A stretch of DNA of 5,231 nt from Synergistaceae bacterium (GCA_009778055.1 WRKN01000173.1:1-5231); one strand, 5' to 3'; shown: positions 1 through 5,231, counted from the first letter of the stretch. Made by a program: numbers and translations. The notes: a model not told the origin generated them from the sequence alone.

Positions 1-51
1 GATCGCGACCTTCTAAATCAGTATCGCGTTTATTCCGTCTTGGCGAAGTAA
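1..51 (+). CDS. 3' end of an upstream gene (partial), product unknown
   Basis: Frame 1 is open from the first base and ends at a TAA at 49-51. It gives a 16-residue tail, DRDLLNQYRVYSVLAK. The stop lies 17 bases before the ATG of the glycosyltransferase, the spacing expected between co-transcribed genes. The tail is too short to name a family. A neighbouring polysaccharide-biosynthesis gene is a guess from context only. Another frame (from base 3) is also open into the glycosyltransferase without a stop, so this call rests on the spacing and could be wrong. Confidence 0.45.
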   Translation, partial: DRDLLNQYRVYSVLAK

Positions 52-68
52 AAAGCCCATATATTTTT

Positions 69-1283
69 ATGAGGCGTTATCTGAAATCAAAGGGTAAGAT
101 ATCTATTATCCTGTCATCCCTTGGCCCTGGCGGAGCGGAGCGTATCATGGTTCGAATCGCGGGGCTTTTGGCTCGGAATGGTTTTGAGGTCTCCATCCTG
201 CCCGTGCTCAATGCCGACACATCTGTCGCGCCGGATATTCATCCTATCGTGCGAATAGACAAATTTGAAGGAGAACATTATTTCAGCATATGGCGGCCGT
301 TTAAAAAGGTTTTTTTGGAGAAAAAATTTGGGGCGATTTTCGGGGCTGTTTTTTTGTCGCTGAAAAATGTTTACAAAACTTTTTGGGTTCTGGCGTCGTA
401 TATCAAAAAAACCTCTCCCGACGTCATCCTGACGGCTCATTATAATTGCCCCACAATATTTGCCGCAATGCTTGCCAGGTCGCGCTCTAAAATTGTTATA
501 ACCGAACATATCATTCTCTCCGAACATTTTGCCGGATTTTCGTGGGCGATAAGAAATTTTTATTTTTGCATGTGCCGTCTGTTCTACCCACGAGCGGACA
601 AAATAGTAGGCGTTTCTAAAAGCGTGGTAAAAGATTTGGAAGCAAGAAAGTATAGCCGACGAGCAAATATATCTGTAATTTATAATCCAGCGCTTCCTTC
701 TAACATTGACGAAATGGCTGCCGCCCCCATTTCTCATCCTTGGTTGCCTGGCACGCCGGAGGCCCCTGTTTTTGTCGCCGCGGGGCAGCTTAATCGACAA
801 AAAGATTACCCCACGCTGCTGAAAGCTCTGGCCTCTTTGAGAAAACGTCTCGACGCCCGTTTAATTGTATTGGGGCGCGGCGCTTTGTTGGAATCGCTGC
901 AAGCGTTATCGAGAGAGCTTGGCATCGAGAACAGCGTGGATTGGCTGGGGTTTGTGTCCAACCCAATTCCCTACATGAAAAACTCGGGGCTTTTCGTCCT
1001 ATCCTCAGTATTTGAAGTATTGCCTACAGTCATTATAGAAGCCTTGGCGGTCGGCGCGTCCGTCGTGGGCACGGATTCCCCCGGAGGAATCCGCGAAATT
1101 CTGGGTGACAACCAATGGGGACGCCTTGTCCCGGTCGGAGACCATGAAGCTCTGGCAGACGCGATGTACGAAAACTGGAAAAATCCTTTCGACAAAGATT
1201 TCCTGAAAGCCCGAGCCGATTTTTTTTCGGAAGCAAAGGCGGCTGAAGGCTATACGGCTTTGATAAAAGAATTGCTGCTATGA
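69..1283 (+). CDS. GT4-type glycosyltransferase (GT-B fold)
   Basis: Predicted to transfer a sugar from a nucleotide-sugar donor onto a growing glycan, probably surface polysaccharide or lipopolysaccharide, at the cytoplasmic face of the membrane. At 404 residues it has normal family length. The N-terminal Rossmann domain opens with ISIILSSLGPGGAERIM (residues 11-27), the glycine-rich loop and GGAE motif typical of GT4 enzymes. Further landmarks are TEHI (145-148), KIVGVSKSV (178-186) and VIYNP (203-207). The C-terminal donor-binding domain starts at about 233 with AAGQLNRQKDYPTLL (237-251). It carries the EX7E motif, Glu316 and Glu324 in FEVLPTVIIEALA, followed by TDSPGGIREIL (335-345). A Val follows the first Glu where Gly is more usual. 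There is no signal peptide or clear membrane helix. ATG at 69 is the only good start next to the conserved N-terminus, but it lacks a clear SD, so translation may be coupled to the gene upstream. The gene is AT-richer than the genes to its right, which suggests a variable or acquired locus. Acceptor and donor cannot be read from the sequence. Confidence 0.9.
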   Translation: MRRYLKSKGKISIILSSLGPGGAERIMVRIAGLLARNGFEVSILPVLNADTSVAPDIHPIVRIDKFEGEHYFSIWRPFKKVFLEKKFGAIFGAVFLSLKNVYKTFWVLASYIKKTSPDVILTAHYNCPTIFAAMLARSRSKIVITEHIILSEHFAGFSWAIRNFYFCMCRLFYPRADKIVGVSKSVVKDLEARKYSRRANISVIYNPALPSNIDEMAAAPISHPWLPGTPEAPVFVAAGQLNRQKDYPTLLKALASLRKRLDARLIVLGRGALLESLQALSRELGIENSVDWLGFVSNPIPYMKNSGLFVLSSVFEVLPTVIIEALAVGASVVGTDSPGGIREILGDNQWGRLVPVGDHEALADAMYENWKNPFDKDFLKARADFFSEAKAAEGYTALIKELLL

Positions 1284-1322
1284 ATAGCCCCGGCGAAAAA
1301 ACGACGGGGCTGTTTGTTTATT
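1284..1322 (+). terminator. intrinsic terminator of the glycosyltransferase gene
   Basis: Directly after the TGA stop, the arms AGCCCCG (1286-1292) and CGGGGCT (1305-1311) form a 7-bp GC-rich stem around a 12-base loop. Two further C-G pairs are possible inside the loop past a G-A mismatch. The T-rich tail GTTTGTTTATT follows at 1312-1322. The converging nifU gene ends at 1341 on the other strand. Read leftward, the same hairpin has no good T tract, so it is mainly a rightward terminator and at best a weak stop for nifSU. Confidence 0.8.
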
Positions 1323-1340
1323 CCCGCGACTACTAGACGG

Positions 1341-1757
1341 TCATACCGCGTGGTCATGGTCAAACTCCCGCACCGGCGCGGCGTTCATTCCATGCTTGAC
1401 CCTGTAATCGTTGATGGCCTTGTGAATGGCCTCCTCGGCCAGCACCGAACAGTGCATCTTAACCGGCGGCAGGCCGTCCAGGGCCTCCGCCACGGCCGTA
1501 TTCGTCAGCGCCCACGCCTCGTCCACCGTTTTCCCCTTTATCATCTCGGTGGCAATGCTCGACGACGCTATAGCCGACGCGCACCCGAACGTTTTGAACT
1601 TCACGTCCTCTATGACGTTGTCCCTGACCTTCAGATATATTTTCATGATGTCTCCGCATTTGGCGTTGCCGGCCTCGCCCAGTCCGTCGGGGTTTTCTAT
1701 TTCACCCACGTTGCGCGGGTTGCTGAAATGATCCATTACTTTTTCGCTGTAAGCCAT
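1341..1757 (-). CDS. nifU: Fe-S cluster assembly scaffold, NifU/IscU type
   Basis: Scaffold on which Fe-S clusters are built from iron and from sulfur delivered by the cysteine desulfurase encoded just upstream, before transfer to apo-proteins in the cytoplasm. The 138-residue protein is a single IscU-like N-terminal domain, without the ferredoxin and Nfu domains of nitrogen-fixation NifU. It starts with the family's YSEKVMDHFSNPRNVG. The three conserved cluster-ligand cysteines are Cys34 in GNAKCGD, Cys59 in FGCASAIASSS and Cys103 in KMHCS. Asp36, which makes clusters labile in IscU proteins, is also present. LPPVK (96-100) matches the HscA-binding motif known from E. coli IscU. The C-terminus ends in a short His/Asp tail, FDHDHAV. 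Start: ATG with a strong SD (AGGAGGTGG) 7 bases upstream. It is the second gene of the nifSU operon. The short form next to nifS resembles the clostridial-type pair used for housekeeping Fe-S synthesis, so a nitrogen-fixation role is not implied. Confidence 0.95.
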   Translation of the reverse strand: MAYSEKVMDHFSNPRNVGEIENPDGLGEAGNAKCGDIMKIYLKVRDNVIEDVKFKTFGCASAIASSSIATEMIKGKTVDEAWALTNTAVAEALDGLPPVKMHCSVLAEEAIHKAINDYRVKHGMNAAPVREFDHDHAV

Positions 1758-1764
1758 CTTTTAG

Positions 1765-1773
1765 CCACCTCCT
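1765..1773 (-). promoter_or_regulatory. ribosome binding site of nifU, overlapping the nifS stop
   Basis: The reverse strand reads AGGAGGTGG, a near-ideal SD, ending 7 bases before the nifU ATG. It overlaps the last bases of the nifS TAG (1772-1774). Ribosomes finishing nifS therefore release on the nifU SD, which favours coupled translation. A stronger site here than at nifS would allow more scaffold than desulfurase. Confidence 0.85.
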
Positions 1774-2947
1774 ACGCTTCCCAAATCGGAGACATTTCGC
1801 GCCTCTTTGCAACTATATCCGGCAGGGTTTCCAGCACGTAATCAACGTGCTCGTCCGTCGTGTGACGGCCCATGCTCATGCGCAAAGAACCGTGCGCCTG
1901 TTCGTGGGTAAGCCCTATGGCCATTAAAACGTGCGACGGGTCCAGCGACCCGGAAGTGCAGGCGCTGCCGGACGAAGCGTATATGCCCTTCGCGTCCAGA
2001 TCCAGAAGCAGCGTCTCGCCTTCTATCCCTATAAAACTGAAATTCGTGTTGTTGGGCAGGCGCTCGTCTTTTGCCGCGCCGTTCAGCTTTGCGCGCGGCA
2101 CGGCCTTCAGAATTCCGTCTATCAGGCGGTCGCGCAACGCGCATAGCCTCGGTTTTTCCCGCGGCAGGCGCGCCTTCATCTGTTCCATGGCAAAACCCAT
2201 GCCCGCTATGCCGGCGATATTTTCCGTACCGGCGCGCCGTCCTCTTTCCTGCCCGCCGCCGTGCACGAAATTTTCCAGCTTCACGCCTTTACGCAGGTAC
2301 AGCGCCCCGACCCCTTTCGGGCCGTACATTTTGTGGGCGGATATGGACATCATGTCTATTGACAACTCCCGCACGTCTATGTCGAGCAGGGCCGCGGCCT
2401 GCACGGCGTCTGTGTGGAACAGAACGCCCCTTTCGCGGCAGAGTTCGCCGATGGCTTTGACGGGCTGTATAGTACCGATCTCGTTGTTGGCGAACATGAC
2501 GGACACCAGGATGGTCTCGTCCGTCATGGCGGCTTCGAGGTCTTCCATACGTATGCGTCCTTCCCCGTCAACCGGCAGGTACGTGACTTTAACCCCCTCG
2601 TTTTTTTCGAGGTATTCGCAGGTGTGCAGTATGGCGTGGTGCTCGATCTTGGCGGTGATTATATGGCCGCCCCTGGAGCGCAGCTTTTTAACAGCCCCTT
2701 TTAAAGCCCAGTTGTCGGCTTCGGTTCCGCTGCCCGTGAAAAAAATCTCCTCCGGCAGGGCGTTGAGCGCCGCGGCTGCCTGTCCCCTGGCCTTTTCTAT
2801 CGCGGCGCGGCTCCTGGACGAGAACGAGTATATGGAGGACGGGTTTCCGAAAGTTTCCGTGAAGTACGGACTCATCGCCTCAAATACCTCCGGGTCCACC
2901 GGAGTCGTCGCCGCGTAGTCGAGGTATACGTTTTTAACGGTGCGCAT
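1772..2947 (-). CDS. nifS: cysteine desulfurase, NifS/IscS family (class I)
   Basis: PLP-dependent enzyme that converts L-cysteine to L-alanine and holds the sulfur as a persulfide for the NifU scaffold and possibly for other sulfur acceptors; cytoplasmic. At 391 residues it is full length. It begins with VYLDYAATTPVDPEV, the class V aminotransferase N-terminus. The PLP site shows TGSGTEADN (71-79), His104 in EHHAIL, Asp180 and Gln183 in HTDAVQ, and the Schiff-base Lys206 in SAHKMYGPKG. GRRAGTEN (236-243) follows. The catalytic Cys330 sits in the long mobile loop SSGSACTSGSLDPSHVL, which marks class I (IscS/NifS) rather than SufS. His104, Asp180, Gln183 and Lys206 fall at the same numbers as in E. 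coli IscS. The ATG has a GAGGGG SD 9 bases upstream. It is first in a two-gene operon with nifU, expressed from a divergent promoter. No iscR regulator, hscA or hscB is in the window. The sequence does not separate NifS from IscS; the name follows the neighbouring short NifU. Confidence 0.96.
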   Translation of the reverse strand: MRTVKNVYLDYAATTPVDPEVFEAMSPYFTETFGNPSSIYSFSSRSRAAIEKARGQAAAALNALPEEIFFTGSGTEADNWALKGAVKKLRSRGGHIITAKIEHHAILHTCEYLEKNEGVKVTYLPVDGEGRIRMEDLEAAMTDETILVSVMFANNEIGTIQPVKAIGELCRERGVLFHTDAVQAAALLDIDVRELSIDMMSISAHKMYGPKGVGALYLRKGVKLENFVHGGGQERGRRAGTENIAGIAGMGFAMEQMKARLPREKPRLCALRDRLIDGILKAVPRAKLNGAAKDERLPNNTNFSFIGIEGETLLLDLDAKGIYASSGSACTSGSLDPSHVLMAIGLTHEQAHGSLRMSMGRHTTDEHVDYVLETLPDIVAKRREMSPIWEA

Positions 2948-2956
2948 TTAACTTTT

Positions 2957-2962
2957 CCCCTC
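2957..2962 (-). promoter_or_regulatory. ribosome binding site of nifS
   Basis: The reverse strand reads GAGGGG, ending 9 bases before the ATG at 2947. This supports that start over internal alternatives. Confidence 0.7.
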
Positions 2963-2989
2963 TGTTTGTAGGCTCTTTGTGACGGTCGA

Positions 2990-3018
2990 AGCATAACATT
3001 CCCTATAAAAAATATCAA
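2990..3018 (-). promoter_or_regulatory. predicted sigma-70 promoter of nifSU
   Basis: On the reverse strand, TTGATA (3013-3018; 5 of 6 to the -35 consensus) is followed after exactly 17 bases by TATGCT (2990-2995; 4 of 6). A TG lies one base upstream of the -10 hexamer, an extended -10. Transcription would start near 2983, leaving a leader of about 35 bases that contains the nifS SD. No IscR-like palindrome was recognised over it. Confidence 0.6.
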
Positions 3019-3031
3019 CTTTCAAACTGTC

Positions 3032-3060
3032 GGTAAATCTTTTGCAAACATTGGTATAAT
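3032..3060 (+). promoter_or_regulatory. predicted extended -10 promoter of the transketolase operon
   Basis: A consensus TATAAT at 3055-3060 is preceded by TGG at 3052-3054, making a perfect extended -10 element (TGnTATAAT). The -35 region 17 bases upstream (GGTAAA, 3032-3037) does not match consensus, as is common when an extended -10 is present. Transcription would start near 3067. A perfect 8-base palindrome, TTTGCAAA, lies in the spacer at 3041-3048 and could be an operator, or chance. The promoter sits back to back with that of nifSU without overlap. Confidence 0.7.
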
Positions 3061-3083
3061 CAATTCCACGCAGACGCAAACAA

Positions 3084-3090
3084 AGGAGGG
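3084..3090 (+). promoter_or_regulatory. ribosome binding site of transketolase N subunit; decides the start
   Basis: AGGAGGG is a strong SD. The AGGAGG core ends 4 bases before a TTG at 3094 and 10 bases before an ATG at 3100, both in frame. The longer spacing and the better codon favour ATG 3100. The TTG start would add only two residues. Confidence 0.8.
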
Positions 3091-3099
3091 TATTTGGAG

Positions 3100-3930
3100 A
3101 TGGGGTTGACGGCAGAAAGAAAGGCGTGCCTGGAAAAACTGTGCGGCAAGTTTCGCCGGGACGTGATTGACACGCTGTATGGGTCGCAGACGGGGCACCC
3201 GGGAGGCTCTCTTTCAGTGTGTGAAATTTTGACGGCGCTTTACTTCGAGAAGGTCAGGGTGGATCCTGCGGAACCGCAGAAACCTGACCGCGACCGCGTG
3301 GTTCTCTGCAAAGGGCACGCCGCGCCTATGCTTTACCGTGTGCTCGCGGAAAAGGGATTTTTCCCCGCTGAGGAAATGAAAACGCTGCGCCGTTTGAACA
3401 CGCGGCTTCAGGGACATCCCTCAATCAAGCACACGCCGGGGGTGGATCTCTCGACCGGCCCGTTGGGAGCGGGGCTTTCCGCGGCTTTGGGCATGGCGCT
3501 GGGACTCCGCCTCTCGAACACCGGCGCAAGGGTCTACGCAATTCTGGGCGACGGCGACATCAACGAGGGAATGGTATGGGAGGCCGGCATGAGCGCCGTT
3601 AAGTTCAAGGCGGACAACCTGATCGCGATTTACGACTGGAACAAGGTGCAGCTCGACGGAAAGTGCGACGACATCATGCCGCTGGGCGACGTGAACGCAA
3701 AGTTCGCGGCCTTCGGGTGGCGCTGCCTCCCCTGCGACGGGCACGACGTCGGGGCTCTCTGCGACGCCATCGACAAGGCCTGCGAGCCCGACGGGCGTCC
3801 GTCCGTCATCATAGCCGATACCGTCAAGGGCAAGGGAGTTTCTTTCATGGAAGGTAAGAATACCTGGCACGGAAAAGCGATAGGCGAAGCCGATTACAAG
3901 CAAGCCGTCGCGGAATTGGGAGGCGAGTGA
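3100..3930 (+). CDS. transketolase, N-terminal (ThDP pyrophosphate-binding) subunit
   Basis: First half of a split transketolase, which moves two-carbon ketol units between sugar phosphates in the non-oxidative pentose phosphate pathway (supplying ribose 5-phosphate and erythrose 4-phosphate); cytoplasmic. The 276 residues cover the PP domain only, the normal size of split N subunits. Landmarks from ATG 3100: GHPGG (32-36), KGHAAPMLY (71-79), LQGHPS (103-108), the loop TPGVDLSTGPLGAGLS (112-127), and the ThDP/metal motif starting GDGDINEG (150-157) and closing with DWNK (179-182). GWRCLPCDGHD (206-216), ADTVKGKGVSFMEG (239-252) and WHG (256-258) follow. Asp151 and Asn181 are the expected metal ligands. 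His33, His73, His106 and His257 match the active-site histidines of yeast transketolase (30, 69, 103, 263) by motif alignment from memory. The C-subunit gene starts one base after the stop, so the two are co-transcribed and made together. An in-frame TTG at 3094 is an alternative start. Confidence 0.94.
   Translation: MGLTAERKACLEKLCGKFRRDVIDTLYGSQTGHPGGSLSVCEILTALYFEKVRVDPAEPQKPDRDRVVLCKGHAAPMLYRVLAEKGFFPAEEMKTLRRLNTRLQGHPSIKHTPGVDLSTGPLGAGLSAALGMALGLRLSNTGARVYAILGDGDINEGMVWEAGMSAVKFKADNLIAIYDWNKVQLDGKCDDIMPLGDVNAKFAAFGWRCLPCDGHDVGALCDAIDKACEPDGRPSVIIADTVKGKGVSFMEGKNTWHGKAIGEADYKQAVAELGGE
3918..3923 (+). promoter_or_regulatory. ribosome binding site of transketolase C subunit, inside the N-subunit gene
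   Basis: GGGAGG lies in the last codons of the N-subunit gene, 8 bases before the ATG at 3932. With only one base between stop and start, the two reading frames are tightly coupled, as suits subunits needed in equal amounts. Confidence 0.75.
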
Positions 3931-3931
3931 A

Positions 3932-4870
3932 ATGGCTAAGGCGATACGCGAGGCTTACGGCGAGGCTTTGGTGAAGTACGGACGCGACAATCCGGACGTC
4001 GTAGTCCTGGAAGCGGACTTGTCCGGCTCGACTCGCTCGGCGCTTTTCCAGGCGGCCTGCCCCGAGCGGTTCTTCAACGTGGGGGTTGCGGAAGCCAACA
4101 TGGCGGCCATGGCGGCGGGTTTTGCCTCTGTGGGGAAAATTCCGTTCATCAACACGTTCGCGACGTTCATGATAACTCTGGGGCTTCTGCCGGCCAGAGT
4201 TTACGGCTCGTATTCCGGCCTGAACGTCAAGTACATGGGAGCTTACAGCGGCCTTTCGGACTCTTACGACGGCCCGAGCCACCATACCGTCGAGGACATC
4301 GCCCTCATGAGAGCCCTCCCCAACTTCAGGGTCTACGTCGCCAGCGACGAACTCAACACTGACTGGCTGGTCAAACACGCCATCGAGTCGAAAGGCCCCA
4401 TGTACATACGCCTCTCGCGGGACGTATTCCCCTCCGTTTACGAGCCGGGCACAAAGTTTGAAGACGGGAAAGGCAAAGTAATCCGCGACGGGAAGGACGT
4501 CACGATAGCGGCCTGCGGTATCATGGTCGGCTTCGCCCTGGAGGCGGCAAAAATTCTGGCGTCCGAGGGAATCGACGCGAGGGTGCTCGACATATTCTCG
4601 ATAAAGCCGCTGGACGCGGAGCTGCTCCTGGAGTCCGCGCGTTCCACCGGCGCCGTGGTCACAGCCGAGGAGCACAGCGTAATGGGCGGTCTGGGCGGAG
4701 CGGTGTCCGAGGTTTTGGCCCTGGGCCATGCCGGCGTGCCCGTGGGGTTTGTGGGACTCGCGGACTGCCACGCGGAGTGCGGCGCTTATAAAGAACTCCT
4801 GAGCAAATACCAGTTGGACGTCCCCGCAATCGCCGCGAAGGTCAGGGAGACCGTGGCGAAAAAGCGGTAA
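3932..4870 (+). CDS. transketolase, C-terminal (pyrimidine-binding) subunit
   Basis: Second half of the split transketolase, at 312 residues the usual length. Residues 1-165 or so form the Pyr domain: AIREAYGEAL (4-13), LEADLSGST (26-34), and FFNVGVAEANM (47-57) with Glu54, the Glu that activates the ThDP aminopyrimidine. Phe72, Phe76 and Phe79 are probably the aromatic cofactor contacts. DGPSHHTVEDIALMRALPN (113-131) and YIRLSR (158-163) follow. The transketolase C domain runs from about 185 to the end and includes TAEEHSVMGGLGGAVSEVL. By alignment from memory to yeast transketolase, Arg6, Ser33, Glu54, Asp113, His117 and Arg163 match Arg359, Ser386, Glu418, Asp477, His481 and Arg528. Tyr105 stands at the His469 position, and AEANM replaces the common AEQNM. 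The active site therefore looks functional but altered. It pairs with the N subunit one base upstream, is expressed from the same promoter and ends at a terminator. A related ThDP enzyme with another sugar specificity cannot be excluded. It is not DXS, which is a single long chain. Confidence 0.93.
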   Translation: MAKAIREAYGEALVKYGRDNPDVVVLEADLSGSTRSALFQAACPERFFNVGVAEANMAAMAAGFASVGKIPFINTFATFMITLGLLPARVYGSYSGLNVKYMGAYSGLSDSYDGPSHHTVEDIALMRALPNFRVYVASDELNTDWLVKHAIESKGPMYIRLSRDVFPSVYEPGTKFEDGKGKVIRDGKDVTIAACGIMVGFALEAAKILASEGIDARVLDIFSIKPLDAELLLESARSTGAVVTAEEHSVMGGLGGAVSEVLALGHAGVPVGFVGLADCHAECGAYKELLSKYQLDVPAIAAKVRETVAKKR

Positions 4871-4884
4871 ACTGATGTTAGGCC

Positions 4885-4910
4885 AAGGCAACCGAGAGGT
4901 TGCCTTTTTT
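4885..4910 (+). terminator. intrinsic terminator of the transketolase operon
   Basis: Perfect 9-bp arms, AAGGCAACC (4885-4893) and GGTTGCCTT (4898-4906), enclose a GAGA tetraloop of the stable GNRA class. Six T residues run from 4905 to 4910. The hairpin begins 14 bases after the stop codon. On the reverse strand the stem is followed by a GGCC-containing sequence with no T tract, so it works rightward. Confidence 0.92.
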
Positions 4911-4927
4911 ATTTTCCATGTTATAGG
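4900..4927 (+). promoter_or_regulatory. possible weak promoter for the right-edge gene
   Basis: TATAGG (4922-4927) with TG one base upstream resembles an extended -10. TTGCCT (4900-4905), part of the terminator stem, lies 16 bases upstream and matches -35 consensus at 4 of 6 positions. A start near 4934 would give a leader of about 17 bases including the SD. The match is modest, and the main argument is that a terminator separates this gene from the operon before it. Confidence 0.3.
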
Positions 4928-4950
4928 TCAAAACGATTGCGAGGGAAAGA

Positions 4951-5231
4951 ATGAAAAACAAATGGTTCAGTTTCGTAAAAACCGACTTGACCAACAATTT
5001 CATATGGACTTCAGGTATTTCATGGAATGAATTTTATAATGGAATTGAAACAAAACCGAAAAACATTTTACTTTTGGCTGGATATCCGGAGGAAGCCTCC
5101 TTTTGTAACGAGCTAAACCTAGAATATATCACTGATGAAATAATGTCATCATTTGTAGAATCAGATGTATATGGTTATGGCGATTTTTATTGGGTAGATT
5201 TTTGTGCTGAATCTGCACTTTCAGGTGTAAA
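4951..5231 (+). CDS. hypothetical protein, 5' part only (cut by window end)
   Basis: An open frame begins at ATG 4951 and has no stop to the window end (93 complete codons). The SD GAGGGA at 4941-4946 ends 4 bases upstream of the ATG, or 1-2 bases if the following AAG is counted as part of it. The product begins MKNKWFSFVKTDLTNNFIW and has no signal peptide or membrane segment in the visible part. It looks like a soluble cytoplasmic protein, rich in aromatic and acidic residues. Visible blocks are a hydrophobic strand NILLLAGYP (about residues 43-51) and the aromatic stretch DVYGYGDFYWVDF (about 72-84). I do not recognise a named family. The gene is clearly AT-richer than the transketolase genes, shows different codon choice (many AAT, TTT, GAA) and lies past a terminator. 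It is therefore an independent unit, perhaps an accessory or acquired gene. Small acidic proteins of this sort occur among immunity proteins, but nothing here shows that role. Confidence 0.65.
   Translation, partial: MKNKWFSFVKTDLTNNFIWTSGISWNEFYNGIETKPKNILLLAGYPEEASFCNELNLEYITDEIMSSFVESDVYGYGDFYWVDFCAESALSGV

Noticed and set aside
114..800. Leftward open frame (228 codons) opposite the glycosyltransferase
   Set aside because: Lys/Arg-rich translation with no motif, overlapping a gene whose GT4 motifs are clear.
1314..1841. Rightward open frame opposite nifU (175 codons)
   Set aside because: Antisense to the strongly supported nifU. Its Arg/His-rich translation resembles no protein, and it starts inside the tail of the glycosyltransferase terminator.
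1872..2918. Long rightward open frame (348 codons) opposite nifS
   Set aside because: It is the antisense shadow of nifS. Its translation is low-complexity, rich in Ser, Arg and Pro, with no recognisable motif, whereas the nifS frame has every catalytic residue and an SD.
2948..3093. Riboswitch or IscR-type operator in the divergent intergenic region
   Set aside because: Both leaders are only about 30-35 bases long, too short for a riboswitch. No match to the IscR palindrome was found by eye.
3094..4870. A frameshift splitting one transketolase gene into two
   Set aside because: The break falls exactly at the domain boundary, with a proper stop, SD and ATG. Both parts have the normal lengths of naturally split transketolases, so this is native architecture and not an error.
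3845..4891. Long leftward open frame (348 codons) opposite the transketolase C subunit
   Set aside because: It is a shadow frame of a GC-biased gene. It would begin inside the terminator stem and has no SD or known motif.

Overview
The window reads as ordinary bacterial chromosome: compact genes, Shine-Dalgarno (SD) sites and intrinsic terminators. The centre is moderately GC-rich and is flanked by two visibly AT-richer stretches. No rRNA, tRNA, CRISPR array, transposase or attachment site was found. A short NifU scaffold next to a NifS-type cysteine desulfurase, plus a transketolase split into two subunits, is typical of anaerobic lineages such as Clostridia, Synergistetes or Thermotogae. 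The sequence does not fix the phylum.

Left edge (1-1322, + strand): the last 16 codons of an upstream gene, then a complete GT4-type glycosyltransferase (69-1283) closed by an intrinsic terminator. This gene is AT-richer than the centre and holds several 7-8 base homopolymer runs. It probably belongs to a cell-surface polysaccharide cluster extending left of the window.

Iron-sulfur operon (1341-2947, - strand): nifS then nifU, 14 bases apart, with the nifU SD overlapping the nifS stop codon. The desulfurase takes sulfur from cysteine, and the scaffold receives it to assemble Fe-S clusters. All expected catalytic and ligand residues are present in both.

Divergent promoter region (2948-3093): back-to-back extended -10 promoters drive nifSU leftward and the transketolase pair rightward.

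Split transketolase operon (3100-4870, + strand): the N subunit carries the ThDP pyrophosphate-binding domain and the C subunit carries the pyrimidine-binding and C-terminal domains. They are one base apart and should form one enzyme of the non-oxidative pentose phosphate pathway. The C subunit departs from canonical transketolase around its substrate site: a Tyr stands where a phosphate-contacting His is expected. A GNRA-loop terminator follows.

Right edge (4951-5231, + strand): the 5' part of an AT-rich gene of unknown function, cut by the window end.

No new multi-gene system was found. The points most worth a second look are the altered active site of the transketolase C subunit, the homopolymer runs in the glycosyltransferase, and the unknown AT-rich gene at the right edge.
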